The notes under the pieces were generated by a model that saw nothing but the letters and a program-made list of their open reading frames with translations, was not told where the DNA came from and made no database searches. Below, in pieces: positions 30,901 to 36,945 of a stretch of 64,000 bases of DNA. Both the position numbers and the translations under genes were made by a program. How positions within the stretch are numbered: the stretch's first letter is position 1; each line of letters starts with the position of its first letter. This DNA comes from Neoarius graeffei (Eukaryota; Chordata; Actinopteri; Siluriformes; Ariidae). Where the stretch lies: positions 15,240,537 through 15,304,536 of the forward strand of contig NC_083596.1 of the NCBI RefSeq assembly GCF_027579695.1, read 5' to 3'.

Positions 30901-33818
30901 ATTATTAGGGTCGGTGTCTGTGTTGTAGCAGTGTACTAGCAGCTAGCTGTTAGTAGCTAACGTCAACAACATAGTAGCTAGTATGTTACTGTAGCAATGT
31001 TTACGTTCAGTCATTTGGATGACTGTTAAAACGTTACACTCGTGGATCGGTGAGCGCTATGCGAGTACACACTGAAAAAAGTGAAACAAAGCTGTTGTTC
31101 ATTTAATGTATTTGTTTTCATTCTACAGAAGAACAAAGAGGTTACAATGGGTTATTTTAACCTATTTGGTTACACACTCGCCGCCACAGAATGTTAACAG
31201 CAATGTAATGCCTTTTCTGGCTAATTTTATTCGTCTTACCTCCAACAAAGTGGTCACTACACAAGCGTTGGTATGCCGAGGGCTGCCAATCTTTCCTGTT
31301 AATGGCCGCTATCCATCTTCTCCGTCGGTCAGCATCTGTCGGGATCCGATAAAATGATAAACCTTGCCTTATTTGTTGATGGTTACTACATCCAGGTGCA
31401 CAACAATATAGTGGCATGATGGAAGTCTTGCTGAAAGTAAAAACTTTCTTTGCTGCCGTTCCTCAATGTTGGCTGTGGTAAACTACTGGTAGTACATGTC
31501 CAAAATGGCGGCCGCGTTTGTCGTGACGTCACATGGGAAGGGTCCATACCGGTACTGTAGTGGTATAACTGTATCGGTACGAAACCCACAAATGTATGGG
31601 TTTCGTACCGGTACAGTATCGGTACTGTAGCGCTTCGCTGTAGTGTGGACAGATGAAGCAGCTCTGTATCGATACAAATATAATGCGCAAAGTCACACAC
31701 CTCAATCGATGTCTTCACTGAATAAAATAGTGAAGAACGGAGATTCGTTTTCTTTGTTTCTTTCTCAACTGCCTTGCACATTTTATACGATTCGACTGAA
31801 TAAATGACCACCAGAAATACAGACTGTACACTGACAACAAAAAGCACACGTTGTTTCATCCGCCATATTCTCGGAAGGAAGTTACTCGGTAACCACGGAA
31901 ACATTTCACACACGCGCATTTCAACTACCGTGAAAGAAAACCGCAAACATTTCTCGCTAGTGTGGACAGATGCACTAAACTGTACCGGTATACTTTGTAT
32001 CGATACAGTTATACCACTATTGTACCGGTATATATGTGAACACAGCAATATTCAAACTGTTGAATTGCAGGGGGTGGGGTGGAGGAGTGAAAAAGTCAAT
32101 ATTTAAAGGACTGTTTCTGGCCTACCGTACCTACCTTCATACGTTTTGCATAGAAGCTTAGTATTTTAATGGCAGAGCACAAAAACATACCAAAAGATCA
32201 GTCTTCTTTTGACCATCACACCAATATTTAGACCTTCCCAAAACTGGTGCCACAAAGTTGGAAGCACGGAGTTGTACAAGATGTATTTGCATGCTGTATC
32301 ATTACAATTTCCTTTCACTTGGAACTCAGGGGCCTAAACCTGTTCCAGTATAACAATGTAAATTGTTACATGTAAGACCATATTAAAATATATTCTCACT
32401 TCTAATTTCAGTCAAAAACAATTACTTTTAGATACTTTATTGTGGACTCTTTTTAAATCGATTGAAGTATAATTCTGATTCCGGACTTCCACTTTTAATT
32501 AAGTTTTTGAGTCAATTTCATTTGTGTATTGTTTACAAGTCAACAGATGGTGGGCCATAATTGTTGCATTTGTCCCTGTGCTTTCTGCAGAGTGGAAGAA
32601 GTCAACTGGAAAAAATGGAACCGTAACCTGGGCAGTATCAGAGAGGATCCTGGAGAATTCAAGAAAGTATCTTACAGAGGTATTCATCAAAAAGACACTT
32701 TTTCACTTCTAATGTGTGGTGCAAGCATATGTGGTGGCACAGCTGAAATAGCAATTTGTATATTAGCTAGTGCTGTCAAGCGATTAAAATATTTAATCGC
32801 GATTAATGCCGTGACTGTCATAGTTAACTCGCGATTAATCGCAATTTAATCGCACATTTTTGTCACATGAAAAACCATTGTAATTCTCTTATCAGCATAA
32901 AAAAGTGAATGGGCTTGCTTTGTACCAGTTTTTTTTTTTTATTGCAGAGCATAACACGTCTTGTCACAGCCACTGACATCCATAACTTCCATATTAGATG
33001 AGAAAACCAAGGGATGAAAAATAAAGTGCATATCACTGTGAAAATAAAAAAAATGTTTTATTTTACTCTTCATTAGTTTCTTTTGAAGAGAAGTATTTGC
33101 CATAAAAGAAGAAAAAAACAGATAACAAAAAGAAAAACATTCATCATACGTTCAAAAACGTTCATCATAGTGTGGCACTGTATTATCTAATTCTCACTGC
33201 TTATAACTCTACACCTACCCGGTGGAGATGAGCTGGGAAACTGAAGACTGAAGGAACAGTATTGAAAAGTATTTTTCCAGTCTCACCTGTGAAAGGTAAT
33301 CCCATGTGATCTCGTTTGGACGGTAAACCTGTTGGTACAGTTAAACGCAGCACATGAATAAGGCATCTTTATTCTCGGCTACTGTCTAGACGCTATACCA
33401 GAGACGGGTGAAGAATCTCCACTTTGCCACATCCAATATGGCGGCGAGGATGTTTATATGTCTATGCCTTTCTCCATCACTCACACGTACTCTTATTGAA
33501 GCAGCGCGCGACAAGCCTCAACAGGAACTACGGGTGACTCGCAGGGCCAAATTAGAATTTGCGTTAACGGCACTATTTTTTTTAATCGCGTTAAATTGAG
33601 ATCGCGTTAACGCGTTATTATCGCGTTAACTTTGACAGCACTAATATTAACATATTTAAATCTTAGTCTTTATACATGTGTAAGTAATGTGTCGATGCAT
33701 ATGATGTGTATCACTCTCTTCAGAGCCCAGCAAGAACAATGGCTTTCAATGGAGGTCCAAACGGAATAAAGTCCAGGCAGGGCAAGAGACCCAACCCCTG
33801 GCCTCCAGCCCAGTGTAA
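6145..33818 (+). CDS. TRPV1/TRPV2-like cation channel (15 exons, 738 aa)
   Basis: This is a tetrameric non-selective cation channel of the TRPV1-4 group, expected in the plasma membrane of sensory or other cells. I joined 15 exons with GT-AG introns and consistent phases: 6145-6314, 7805-7956, 8090-8242, 15270-15407, 15556-15845, 17042-17218, 17453-17608, 25932-26024, 26101-26171, 26872-27037, 29215-29281, 29365-29648, 30026-30141, 32591-32679, 33724-33818. The sum is 2217 nt including the stop. Ankyrin repeats span residues 73-300, S1 is 385-406, S2 423-443, S3 465-482, S4 487-507, S5 526-550, the filter 582-584, S6 597-621 and the TRP helix starts at 635. The start is the first Met of the first coding exon; an upstream non-coding exon is not visible. 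The pore reads TIGMGGPEF, where TRPV1 and TRPV2 have an acidic residue after GMG. Wording such as [12 protein letters not shown] and RVEEVNW is closer to TRPV2, so I give no symbol. At 738 residues it is shorter than mammalian TRPV1. Confidence 0.93.
6547..6774. mobile_element. Long-hairpin MITE in trpv intron 1
   Basis: The left arm (ccctttggtgactgacccct...) and the right arm (...aggggtcagtcaccaaaggg) are inverted copies over roughly 95 bp with a short centre. It has no coding capacity. An RNA read through it would fold into a long stem. Confidence 0.8.
7120..7436. mobile_element. Tc1-like deletion derivative, family F, in intron 1
   Basis: It begins gtcaaaagtttgtagacatc and ends ttttggccatacagtgta. 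The centre still reads [14 protein letters not shown], a scrap of a transposase catalytic region. Related pieces lie at 32190, 48739 and 52728. Confidence 0.65.
7805..7956 (+). CDS. trpv exon 2 (residues 57-108)
   Basis: Acceptor tttctgcag, donor gtaaga. It encodes [16 protein letters not shown], the start of the first ankyrin repeat. Confidence 0.9.
8090..8242 (+). CDS. trpv exon 3 (residues 108-159)
   Basis: Acceptor ttctcag, donor gtgtga. It encodes the [12 protein letters not shown] ankyrin helix pair and ends in FTDIYYK before the 7-kb intron 3. Confidence 0.92.
8969..9765 (-). pseudogene. Tc1 transposase pseudogene (family G)
   Basis: The frame starts at 9765 with [16 protein letters not shown] and runs to 9316 through an N-terminal helix-turn-helix region to FSDESKF, which has the first catalytic Asp. 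Frame is then lost and the rest resumes at 9307-8969: [16 protein letters not shown] (second Asp region) and [11 protein letters not shown] (Glu). Total length fits a Tc1 transposase of about 340 residues. The frameshift near 9310 probably inactivates it. The adjacent LTR insertion also parts it from its 5' inverted repeat. Confidence 0.85.
9833..10147 (-). repeat. 3' LTR of the Gmr1-type element
   Basis: 315 bp starting TGTGACAGTT and ending CACTGCCACA, nearly identical to 14431-14745. A purine-rich run (complement of ccccccacc just right of 10147) precedes it on the coding strand. Confidence 0.93.
10165..13480 (-). pseudogene. pol pseudogene, order protease-integrase-RT-RNase H (Gmr1-type)
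   Basis: Protease: [10 protein letters not shown] near 13330. Integrase: zinc-binding [13 protein letters not shown]...CTACRECQ near 12710-12570, then [16 protein letters not shown] near 12325 and [12 protein letters not shown] near 12210, giving the D-D-E triad. Reverse transcriptase: [12 protein letters not shown] near 11440, [13 protein letters not shown] near 11005. RNase [17 protein letters not shown] near 10550 to about 10165. Breaks visible are a frameshift near 12490, a TAA near 12382 and a TAG near 11305. Nothing beyond RNase H is present before the purine tract and 3' LTR, so integrase really is upstream. Confidence 0.88.
13480..14411 (-). pseudogene. gag pseudogene with SCAN-like capsid (Gmr1-type)
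   Basis: Starts [12 protein letters not shown] at 14411. After a coiled N-terminal part rich in Gln and Arg, [19 protein letters not shown] opens the capsid. The frame is then lost by one base near 14025; in the neighbouring frame [19 protein letters not shown], a TGA, then [14 protein letters not shown] and IELAEDHLA match the helical pattern of the SCAN domain. Another shift returns to the first frame, which ends in the zinc knuckle [14 protein letters not shown] near 13490. At least two frameshifts and one stop inactivate it. The capsid normally packages element RNA in a particle. Confidence 0.8.
14412..14429 (-). promoter_or_regulatory. Primer-binding site, tRNA-Phe type
   Basis: The + strand reads TCCCGGGTTTCAGCACCA, the 3' end of a tRNA with CCA. 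It fits vertebrate tRNA-Phe (TCCCGGGTTTCGGCACCA) with one mismatch, recalled from memory. It sits one base inside the 5' LTR, where the minus-strand primer anneals. Confidence 0.75.
14431..14745 (-). repeat. 5' LTR of the Gmr1-type element
   Basis: 315 bp, matching 9833-10147 apart from about five substitutions. It carries a TATA-like ccttaaata/tatttaagg region near 14610-14620. Confidence 0.93.
14946..15269. other. trpv intron 3, remaining native part
   Basis: About 320 bp of single-copy-looking sequence between the Tc1 right end and exon 4. I see no further feature. Confidence 0.4.
15270..15407 (+). CDS. trpv exon 4 (residues 159-205)
   Basis: Acceptor tggtgcag, donor gtaagt. It encodes [16 protein letters not shown] and ends in TCFYFG, hallmarks of the TRPV ankyrin domain. 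Confidence 0.93.
15556..15845 (+). CDS. trpv exon 5 (residues 205-301)
   Basis: Acceptor cccacag, donor gtaaga. It encodes [12 protein letters not shown], then [18 protein letters not shown], the strongest family signature in the gene. Confidence 0.95.
16342..16713 (-). repeat. tRNA-headed SINE (main family) in intron 5
   Basis: Inverted full-length copy ending in (tctca)n on the left and the head complement ctaaccactacaccaccatg on the right. The 14-bp target duplication CACAGTCACATTCT lies at 16328-16341 and 16714-16727. Confidence 0.92.
17042..17218 (+). CDS. trpv exon 6 (residues 302-360)
   Basis: Acceptor cctccag, donor gtaaga. It encodes the linker after the ankyrin repeats, including [16 protein letters not shown] and [10 protein letters not shown]. 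Confidence 0.94.
17453..17608 (+). CDS. trpv exon 7 (residues 361-412), S1
   Basis: Acceptor tgttccag, donor gtgagt. It encodes [17 protein letters not shown] followed by the first membrane segment (385-406). Confidence 0.93.
17780..17837. repeat. (CA)n microsatellite
   Basis: About 29 CA units, followed by a short GTGTGTGT run, in trpv intron 7. Confidence 0.95.
18015..19604 (-). mobile_element. Tc1-like transposon, family B copy 1, with open transposase
   Basis: 1590 bp with inverted ends AACCCCGATTCCAAAAAAGT and complement, flanked by TA at 18013-18014 and 19605-19606. The second copy is at 59331-60907. The transposase frame on the minus strand is unbroken. Confidence 0.92.
18232..19296 (-). 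CDS. Tc1 family transposase, uninterrupted frame (354 aa)
   Basis: DD34E cut-and-paste transposase acting on its own inverted repeats and inserting at TA. The open frame starts at 19296; the second Met, MGRGSPIPL at residue 19, is the likelier start and gives 336 residues, close to the family norm. The N-terminal paired-like helix-turn-helix region includes [17 protein letters not shown] and [13 protein letters not shown]. The catalytic core shows SDESKFEV (first Asp), [11 protein letters not shown] (second Asp) and [11 protein letters not shown] (Glu). Compared with the copy at 59.7-60.5 kb it lacks 12 nt (four residues) just after ENIWR, in frame, and has Ser for Trp before SDESKF. It lies antisense in trpv intron 7. 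Whether it is still active is not known. Confidence 0.88.
   Translation of the reverse strand: MTGYKKSILEWQRLSEVKMGRGSPIPLILHRQIVEQYQKGVRQCKIAKSLNISSSTVHNIIKRFRESGRISVRKGQGRKTILGARDLRALRRHCITYRHASVLEITKWAQEYFQRTLSVNTIQRAIRRCQLKLYSSKKKPYLNMIQKSRRLLWAKAHLKWTVAKWKTVLSSDESKFEVLYGNQGRRVIQTKEEKDDPSCYQRSVQKPASLMVWGCINACGMGSLHIWKDTINAERYIQVLEQHMLPSRRHLFQGRPCIFQHDNAKPHTASITASWLRRRRVRVLNWPACSPDLSPIENIWRKIRQKRPKTVEQLESYIRQEWVNIPIPKLEQLVSSVPRRLQTVVKRKGDVSQW
20107..20440 (+). repeat. Tandem repeat, about 116-bp unit, three copies
   Basis: Units start at 20107, 20211 and 20327 with CAGCCTCAG and share aatctcaaaatgcaagacg and acaaatactgcgaaaatgcc. The first unit lacks about 12-14 bp. It lies upstream of the hAT first exon. 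Confidence 0.88.
20878..21077 (+). pseudogene. hAT (ZMYM1-like) transposase first exon remnant
   Basis: Starts [20 protein letters not shown]; the part [20 protein letters not shown] followed by [15 protein letters not shown] matches the conserved beginning of the TTF/ZMYM1-type hAT proteins, where a zinc finger follows. A donor-like gtaaat follows at 21078. No later exons are present in the element. Alone it would not give a transposase. Confidence 0.65.
21213..21575 (+). repeat. tRNA-headed SINE, slightly 5'-truncated
   Basis: Begins gtagtggttagtgctgtcgc and ends (atgag)n. The 11-bp target duplication CAATTTGGAAA lies at 21202-21212 and 21576-21586. Confidence 0.93.
21615..21990 (+). repeat. 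tRNA-headed SINE, full length
   Basis: Begins ggcggcacggtggtgtagtg with box-B-like GGTTCGAGCCC, ends (atgag)n. The target duplication ACACAGCCG lies at 21603-21611 and 21991-21999. It inserted about 40 bp from the previous copy. Confidence 0.93.
22384..23061 (+). mobile_element. Kolobok-like non-autonomous transposon with THAP exon
   Basis: The inverted ends AGTGCATATC and GATATGCACT are each flanked by TTAA (22380-22383 and 23062-23065), the target preference of Kolobok and piggyBac elements. A THAP zinc-finger start lies inside; Kolobok transposases carry THAP domains. It has no transposase core. Confidence 0.75.
22716..22850 (+). pseudogene. THAP zinc-finger fragment
   Basis: Starts [20 protein letters not shown], followed by [17 protein letters not shown]. 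This is the first half of a THAP domain: Cys-x4-Cys, then the Arg-Phe-Pro and Trp positions. The frame then diverges, and the second Cys-x2-His pair is absent. THAP domains bind the ends of their transposon. Confidence 0.8.
23131..23529 (-). repeat. tRNA-headed SINE, inverted full length
   Basis: The left edge is (ctcat)n, the right edge the head complement ccactacaccaccgtgccgc. The target duplication TCATCTGACAT lies at 23120-23130 and 23530-23540. Confidence 0.93.
23767..24984 (+). mobile_element. hAT element, 1218 bp, non-autonomous
   Basis: The ends CATGGGCACCGCC and GGCGGTGCCCCTG are inverted near-copies. An exact 8-bp duplication GCTAACGC lies at 23759-23766 and 24985-24992, as hAT elements make. 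It holds a short first exon at 24123-24219. Confidence 0.88.
24123..24219 (+). pseudogene. hAT transposase first exon remnant
   Basis: Starts [20 protein letters not shown], continues to LVTQFFPKK and stops at a donor-like gtagct. Basic start plus a Q-F-F/Y-F motif is what many ZMYM1-like hAT proteins show at the N-terminus. No other coding part is in the element. Confidence 0.55.
25289..25411 (-). pseudogene. BED zinc-finger exon of the outer hAT element
   Basis: On the minus strand the exon begins [20 protein letters not shown], continues with [14 protein letters not shown] and ends at donor gtatgt. The Cys-x2-Cys and the Leu-x2-His spacing fit a BED finger, which binds transposon ends. 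The remaining exons are not visible. Confidence 0.65.
25829..25865. repeat. (TATG)n microsatellite
   Basis: About nine tetranucleotide units abutting the right end of the hAT element. Confidence 0.95.
25932..26024 (+). CDS. trpv exon 8 (residues 413-443), S2
   Basis: Acceptor caatcaag, donor gtgtgt. It encodes the second membrane segment, [17 protein letters not shown]. It lies just beyond the 8.3-kb transposon-filled intron 7. The following intron is only 76 bp. Confidence 0.88.
26101..26171 (+). CDS. trpv exon 9 (residues 444-467)
   Basis: Acceptor tcttgaag, donor gtgagt. It encodes the S2-S3 linker. Tyr462-Ser463 fall at the positions of the Tyr-Ser pair used by TRPV1 for vanilloid binding. 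Confidence 0.88.
26872..27037 (+). CDS. trpv exon 10 (residues 467-522), S3-S4
   Basis: Acceptor gttgtag, donor gtgact. It encodes S3, S4 and the start of the S4-S5 linker, ending [10 protein letters not shown]. Gln521 is at the position of Glu570 in rat TRPV1. Confidence 0.92.
27236..27340 (-). repeat. LINE 3'-tail-like repeat
   Basis: The (tagat)n run followed by aaaactttactgatcccttt and ccctcagggaaat resembles, in reverse, the 3' tail of a common fish LINE. A forward relative (ccctccggggattaataaag) lies near 41555-41580. Confidence 0.45.
27401..27774 (+). repeat. tRNA-headed SINE, full length, in intron 10
   Basis: Begins gggcagcacggtggtgtagt and ends (atgag)n. The target duplication CAAATATAAAA lies at 27390-27400 and 27775-27785. 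Confidence 0.93.
27934..27974. repeat. Poly-C tract, 41 bases
   Basis: An uninterrupted run of 41 C in trpv intron 10. Its length in the assembly may not be exact. Confidence 0.95.
28055..28370 (+). repeat. tRNA-derived SINE carrying a 5S rRNA 3' segment
   Basis: The tRNA-like head GCGAGTTGGCATAGTGGTTA and the body match the copy at 2915-3180. After cggcgctgcc the copy has 28300-28348, which equals the 3' 49 nt of vertebrate 5S rRNA from GGCCTGGTTAGTACTTGG to CCAGGTGCTG at 47 of 49 positions (5S recalled from memory). It then returns to gaagggctttgac, the SINE end. Confidence 0.8.
28461..28978. mobile_element. MITE with roughly 35-bp inverted ends, containing another repeat
   Basis: Left tttccttgttgct...taccatcaagggtatatc and right gatatacccttgatggta...agcaacaaggaaa are inverted near-copies. 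Inside lies a block bounded by acctccaccaaac (28515) and gtggaggt (28804), which looks like a second, nested repeat. It lies in intron 10. Confidence 0.7.
29215..29281 (+). CDS. trpv exon 11 (residues 523-545), S5
   Basis: Acceptor gcttactag, donor gtacca after ...GGATTTTCAGCAG. It encodes [16 protein letters not shown] and GFSA. The donor is weak, but it restores phase and alignment (GFSAALVTL); reading through would give a stop. The next intron is 83 bp. Confidence 0.85.
29365..29648 (+). CDS. trpv exon 12 (residues 545-639), pore and S6
   Basis: Acceptor ctgaacag, donor gtatac. It encodes the turret, pore helix, filter (TIGMGGPEF, 580-588), S6 with [10 protein letters not shown], and IWKLQ of the TRP helix. 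The turret has no cysteines and is about 12 residues shorter than that of TRPV1. Confidence 0.94.
30026..30141 (+). CDS. trpv exon 13 (residues 640-678)
   Basis: Acceptor ttttcccag, donor gttaaa. It encodes [15 protein letters not shown] and ends DWRWCL, the conserved stretch after the TRP helix. Confidence 0.92.
30414..30761 (+). pseudogene. First exon of SWIM/YqaJ-type transposon protein
   Basis: Starts [20 protein letters not shown]. Further on it reads [20 protein letters not shown] and [18 protein letters not shown], a pattern I associate with N-termini of fish proteins that carry SWIM and YqaJ nuclease domains. It ends at a donor-like gtttgt after ITAK. The nuclease domain is not in the window. 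Assignment is by memory of the pattern. Confidence 0.55.
31240..31417 (-). pseudogene. THAP zinc-finger exon of ISL2EU-like transposase
   Basis: Starts [20 protein letters not shown], then [20 protein letters not shown] and YQRLCSDHF. The Cys-x4-Cys...Cys-x2-His set of a THAP domain is complete. A donor gtaaga follows after residue 59. The DDE part that should follow is missing. Confidence 0.8.
32190..32360. mobile_element. Tc1-like fragment, family F
   Basis: Shares ttgaccatcacaccaatat, gtgccacaaagttggaagca and acctgttccagtataacaat with the family F pieces at 7120, 48739 and 52728. Only part is left. Confidence 0.55.
32591..32679 (+). CDS. trpv exon 14 (residues 678-708)
   Basis: Acceptor tttctgcag, donor gtattc. 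It encodes [15 protein letters not shown] and the REDPGEF stretch of the C-terminal beta segment. Confidence 0.9.
32768..33643. mobile_element. MITE with TAGTGCTGTCAA inverted ends, in intron 14
   Basis: The left end TAGTGCTGTCAAGCG and right end TTTGACAGCACTA are inverted. The subterminal parts are packed with gattaatcgc / cgcgttaa repeats. It has no coding region I can recognise; hAT-like by feel. Confidence 0.7.
33724..33818 (+). CDS. trpv exon 15 (residues 708-738, stop)
   Basis: Acceptor tctcttcag. It encodes a short basic tail ending [10 protein letters not shown] and then TAA at 33816-33818. Confidence 0.85.
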
Positions 33819-34240
33819 TGGAGCTGGAAAAAATATATTTGAGCACTGATCCAAGCTGTAATTTATCTTGTGCACATATCCAGTTGGGTTTTAAACTGTT
33901 TATGCAATTATGAAATAATGGAGGCTTTAGGAAACTATAATGTGAGAGTACTTAAAGTTCATCCTCCTGAGACTCTGCCTATTCGTTTATTTCCTCTGTA
34001 GTGGATATTTTGTTTTGCATCTCTGCTTTTGCTTTCCAGTTTTTCAGGGTAGAATGTTAACAATTCCCTCTTCCTGTCTGTACAACATTCCAAAATGCAC
34101 ATTTTATAGAAACCAAAAGTAATTTGTGTAACATTATTTGCTTATTATTAACATGTTATGAAGTGTGTAATACGGTCTGAGAGCAGTTTAATTGTGTAAG
34201 GACAATAACACACAACAGACCATGCTACTATCTGAAAACA
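33819..34240 (+). other. Probable trpv 3' untranslated region
   Basis: Sequence following the TAA stop. There is no clear poly-A signal within it. The first AATAAA downstream (34473-34478) lies in the tail of a SINE-like repeat, so the true 3' end is not fixed. Confidence 0.4.
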
Positions 34241-34254
34241 ATGCAGTGATGGAT

Positions 34255-34480
34255 TGTGAGGTATTGAACAGTGGTTAAGGCTCTGGGTTATTCAACAGAA
34301 GGTCAGGGTTCAAGTTCCAGCACTGTTAAGCTGCCACTGTTGGGCCCTTGAGCAAGGCGCTTAACCCTCTCTACTCCAGGGACATCATATCATGGCTCTG
34401 ACCCCCATGGATATGTGAAGAAAAGAAATTTGCTGTAATGTATATGTGACAAAGGCTTCTTTTTTTCTTCTTAATAAAGA
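34255..34480 (+). repeat. tRNA-derived SINE-like repeat, third type
   Basis: It has aacagtggttaaggctctgg (A-box-like), GGTTCAAGTTCC (box-B-like), then cttgagcaaggcgcttaacc, shared with the variant-tail SINE. It ends gtgacaaaggcttc and aataaag. Confidence 0.6.
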
Positions 34481-34718
34481 TGCAAGTATGTACAAACTTG
34501 AGGAAGAGGAATATTTTTTTTTTTTTTGAAGTTTCATTCATTTGCTTACAGGTACATAACTATTATCTCTTCAAGGTTCAATGCTCAACTACCCACATGC
34601 CCAAAAGCCCTTTCTCAAAACATCTTACCCAGGCTTTTAACCCAATTTTAGTGCTCTCTTTGGCCATGGCAAACACATTCCTGGACACAATATACAGTCT
34701 GTCCAGTCAGGAGTTTTT

Positions 34719-36945
34719 CATTACATTAAATTACATGACTTTTAGCAGACACGCTTATCCAGAGCAACATACAAGAAATGCAAAAAGTCAGGTCATAGAA
34801 GTGCTGAACTTCTAGACAAGAAAGTTCTAGTGCTGACTGAACAAGTGACAAAATAACACTGAGTGTAATATTTTGTTGAAGTATCAATGCTCAGCAAACA
34901 GCCAAGGAAAACAATTCAACCATACAAATGAGCTGACAAAGTTCAGCTAAATAGAGAAAAATAAAACTCCAACAGGGCGGCATGGTGGTGTAGTGGTTAG
35001 CACTGTCACCTCATAGCAAGAAGGTCCTGGGTTCAAGCCCAGCAGCCAATGAGGGCCTTTCTGTGTGGAGTTTGCATGTTCTCCCTGTGTCTGCATGGGT
35101 TTCCTCTGGGTGCTCTGGTTTCTCCCACATCCAAAGACATACAGGTTAGGCTAATTGGTGGCTCTAAATTGACCGTAGGTGTGAATGTGAGTATGAATGG
35201 TTGTTTGTCTCTATGTATCAGCCCTGTGATGACCTGGCGATTTGTCCAGGGTGTACTCCACCTCTCACCCATAGTCAGCTGGGATAGGCTCCAGCTTGCC
35301 TGCGACCTTGTACAGGATAAGCGGCTACAGATAATGGATGGATGAAAAACTCCAACAGCTAACCCCAGGCTCAACAGTACACAGCCTGAGTTGGTCAAGA
35401 CTGATATGTGGTTACATGGTGGGCAGGGAAGAAGGGGAATGGTGCAGACTGAAGAGGTGAGTCTTCAGTCTGCACTTGAAAGTGGACAGGCAGATGGTAT
35501 TTCTGACCTCAATGGGAAGGTCCTTCCACCAACGGGGAACCAGGACAGGCAGGAGTGGAAAGGAGGAGGGGCCAGACGACCAGTAGTAGTGGAGCATAGG
35601 GATCTGACTGGCATGTAGGGGCGGATCAGTCTCTGGAGGTATGTTGGCCCTAGCCCCTTAACAGCCCAGTAAGCTAGCACCAATGTCTTAAATTTGATGC
35701 AAGCTGTGACAGGTAGCCAGTGCAGGGCAGTAAGCACAGGGGTAACATGGGAGGAATGAGGGAAGTTGTAGACCAGGTGGGTTGCAGCATTCTGGAAGAG
35801 CTGCAGTGGTCTGATGGCAGATGCTGGAAGGCCAGCAAGGAGAGAGTTGCAGTAGTCCAAGCAGGGGAGGATCAACTTGGACCAGAAGCTGAGTAGAGTA
35901 GGTGGTGAGGAAGGGGAAAATCCTTTGGATGTTGTAGAGGAGAAATCTACATGGTCATGTCACTGCAGCAATGTTCGCTGAGGAGGAGAGTCTGCTGTTG
36001 AACACCACCCTGAGGTTCTTTGCACTGGGTGAAGGTGACATAGAGATGTCTCCCAGGGAGATGATAATGTCCAGGGCTGGAAAGGATGGAGCAGGAACGT
36101 AGGTCACCTCTGTCTTGCCTGGGCTGAGCTTCAGGTGATGGTTGTCCATCCAGCTCTGGATGTCACACAGGCAAGCAGAGATGCAAGCAGAGAACTGTGT
36201 GTCAGAAGGAGTAAAAGAGAGAAACAAGTGAGTGCCATCAGCATAGTGGTGGTAGGATAGACCATGAGCAGAGATAATCGGGCTGAGAGACTGGGTGTAG
36301 AAGGAGAAGAGAAGCGGACCAAGGACTGAACGTTGAGGGACACCAGTGGTAAATGGACGTGGTGCTGATATGGTACCAGACCAGGTAACCTGGAAAGAGT
36401 GACCAGAAAGGTAGGATTTGAACCAGTCTAGGGCTGTCCTGCAGATCCCCAGAGCTGATAGGGATGACATGAGGATGGAGTGATCAACAGTGTCAGCTTC
36501 AGCAGAAAGGTCTAGGAGAATCAGGACAGAGGAGAGGGAGGCCACATGTGCTGCATGAAGTGCTTCACTGGTGGAGAGAAGTGCAGTCTCGGTTGAGTGT
36601 CCGGCTCAGAAACCAGACTGGTGAGGATGCAGGAGGTTGTTCCGAGAGAGAAAAGAGGAGACTTGGTTAGCAACAGCACATTCCAGCATCTTTGATAGGA
36701 AGGGGAGAAGAGAAATGGTAGTTCTGGATGACAGAGAAGTCTAGGATGGGTTTTTCAGCAGAGGGATGATGTGGGCCCATTTGAAGCTGGAGGGAAAGTA
36801 TCTGGAGGACAAGGAGGAGATGACAAGGGAGGTGGGAGGATATCAGGAGTGATAGTCTGAAGGAGAGATGAGGAGATAGGGTCAAGGACACAGGTGGTGG
36901 GATGGTGAGATGTTTTTGAAATCTGTTTATTATTAGACTTAAATT
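34719..36945 (-). mobile_element. L2-like LINE fragment (reverse transcriptase pseudogene)
   Basis: Minus-strand frames give ILLDLSAEADTVDHSILMSS, then TTGVPQRSVLGPLLFSFY and YADGTHLFLSF (the YADD motif, changed to YADG). Further on come LFQNAATHLVYNF, VTPVLTALHWLPV and KTLVLAYWAVKGLGP of the C-terminal part. The 3' tail near 34720-34780 reads, in reverse, like the gctctggataa...tgctaaa tail of fish L2 elements. A SINE (34976-35345) interrupts it. It is 5'-truncated, with frameshifts and stops. Confidence 0.8.
34976..35345 (+). repeat. tRNA-headed SINE, full length but diverged
   Basis: Begins gcggcatggtggtgtagtgg. The 13-bp target duplication AAAACTCCAACAG lies at 34963-34975 and 35346-35358. 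It has many more substitutions than the other copies. Confidence 0.9.

Larger units (their letters stand above)
30207..32043. mobile_element. ISL2EU-like DNA transposon remnant in intron 13
   Basis: Both outer regions carry CTGTCCACACTAG in opposite orientation plus accgatat/taccggta motifs. Inside, a + strand exon of SWIM/YqaJ type (30414-30761) and a minus-strand THAP exon (31240-31417) point toward each other. ISL2EU elements are known to encode a THAP transposase and a YqaJ-type nuclease. The catalytic parts of both are missing. Exact ends are unsure. Confidence 0.6.

Noticed and set aside
34473..34478. AATAAA as the trpv poly-A signal
   Set aside because: It lies in the tail of a SINE-like repeat, so it may serve by chance but cannot be taken as evidence of the 3' end.
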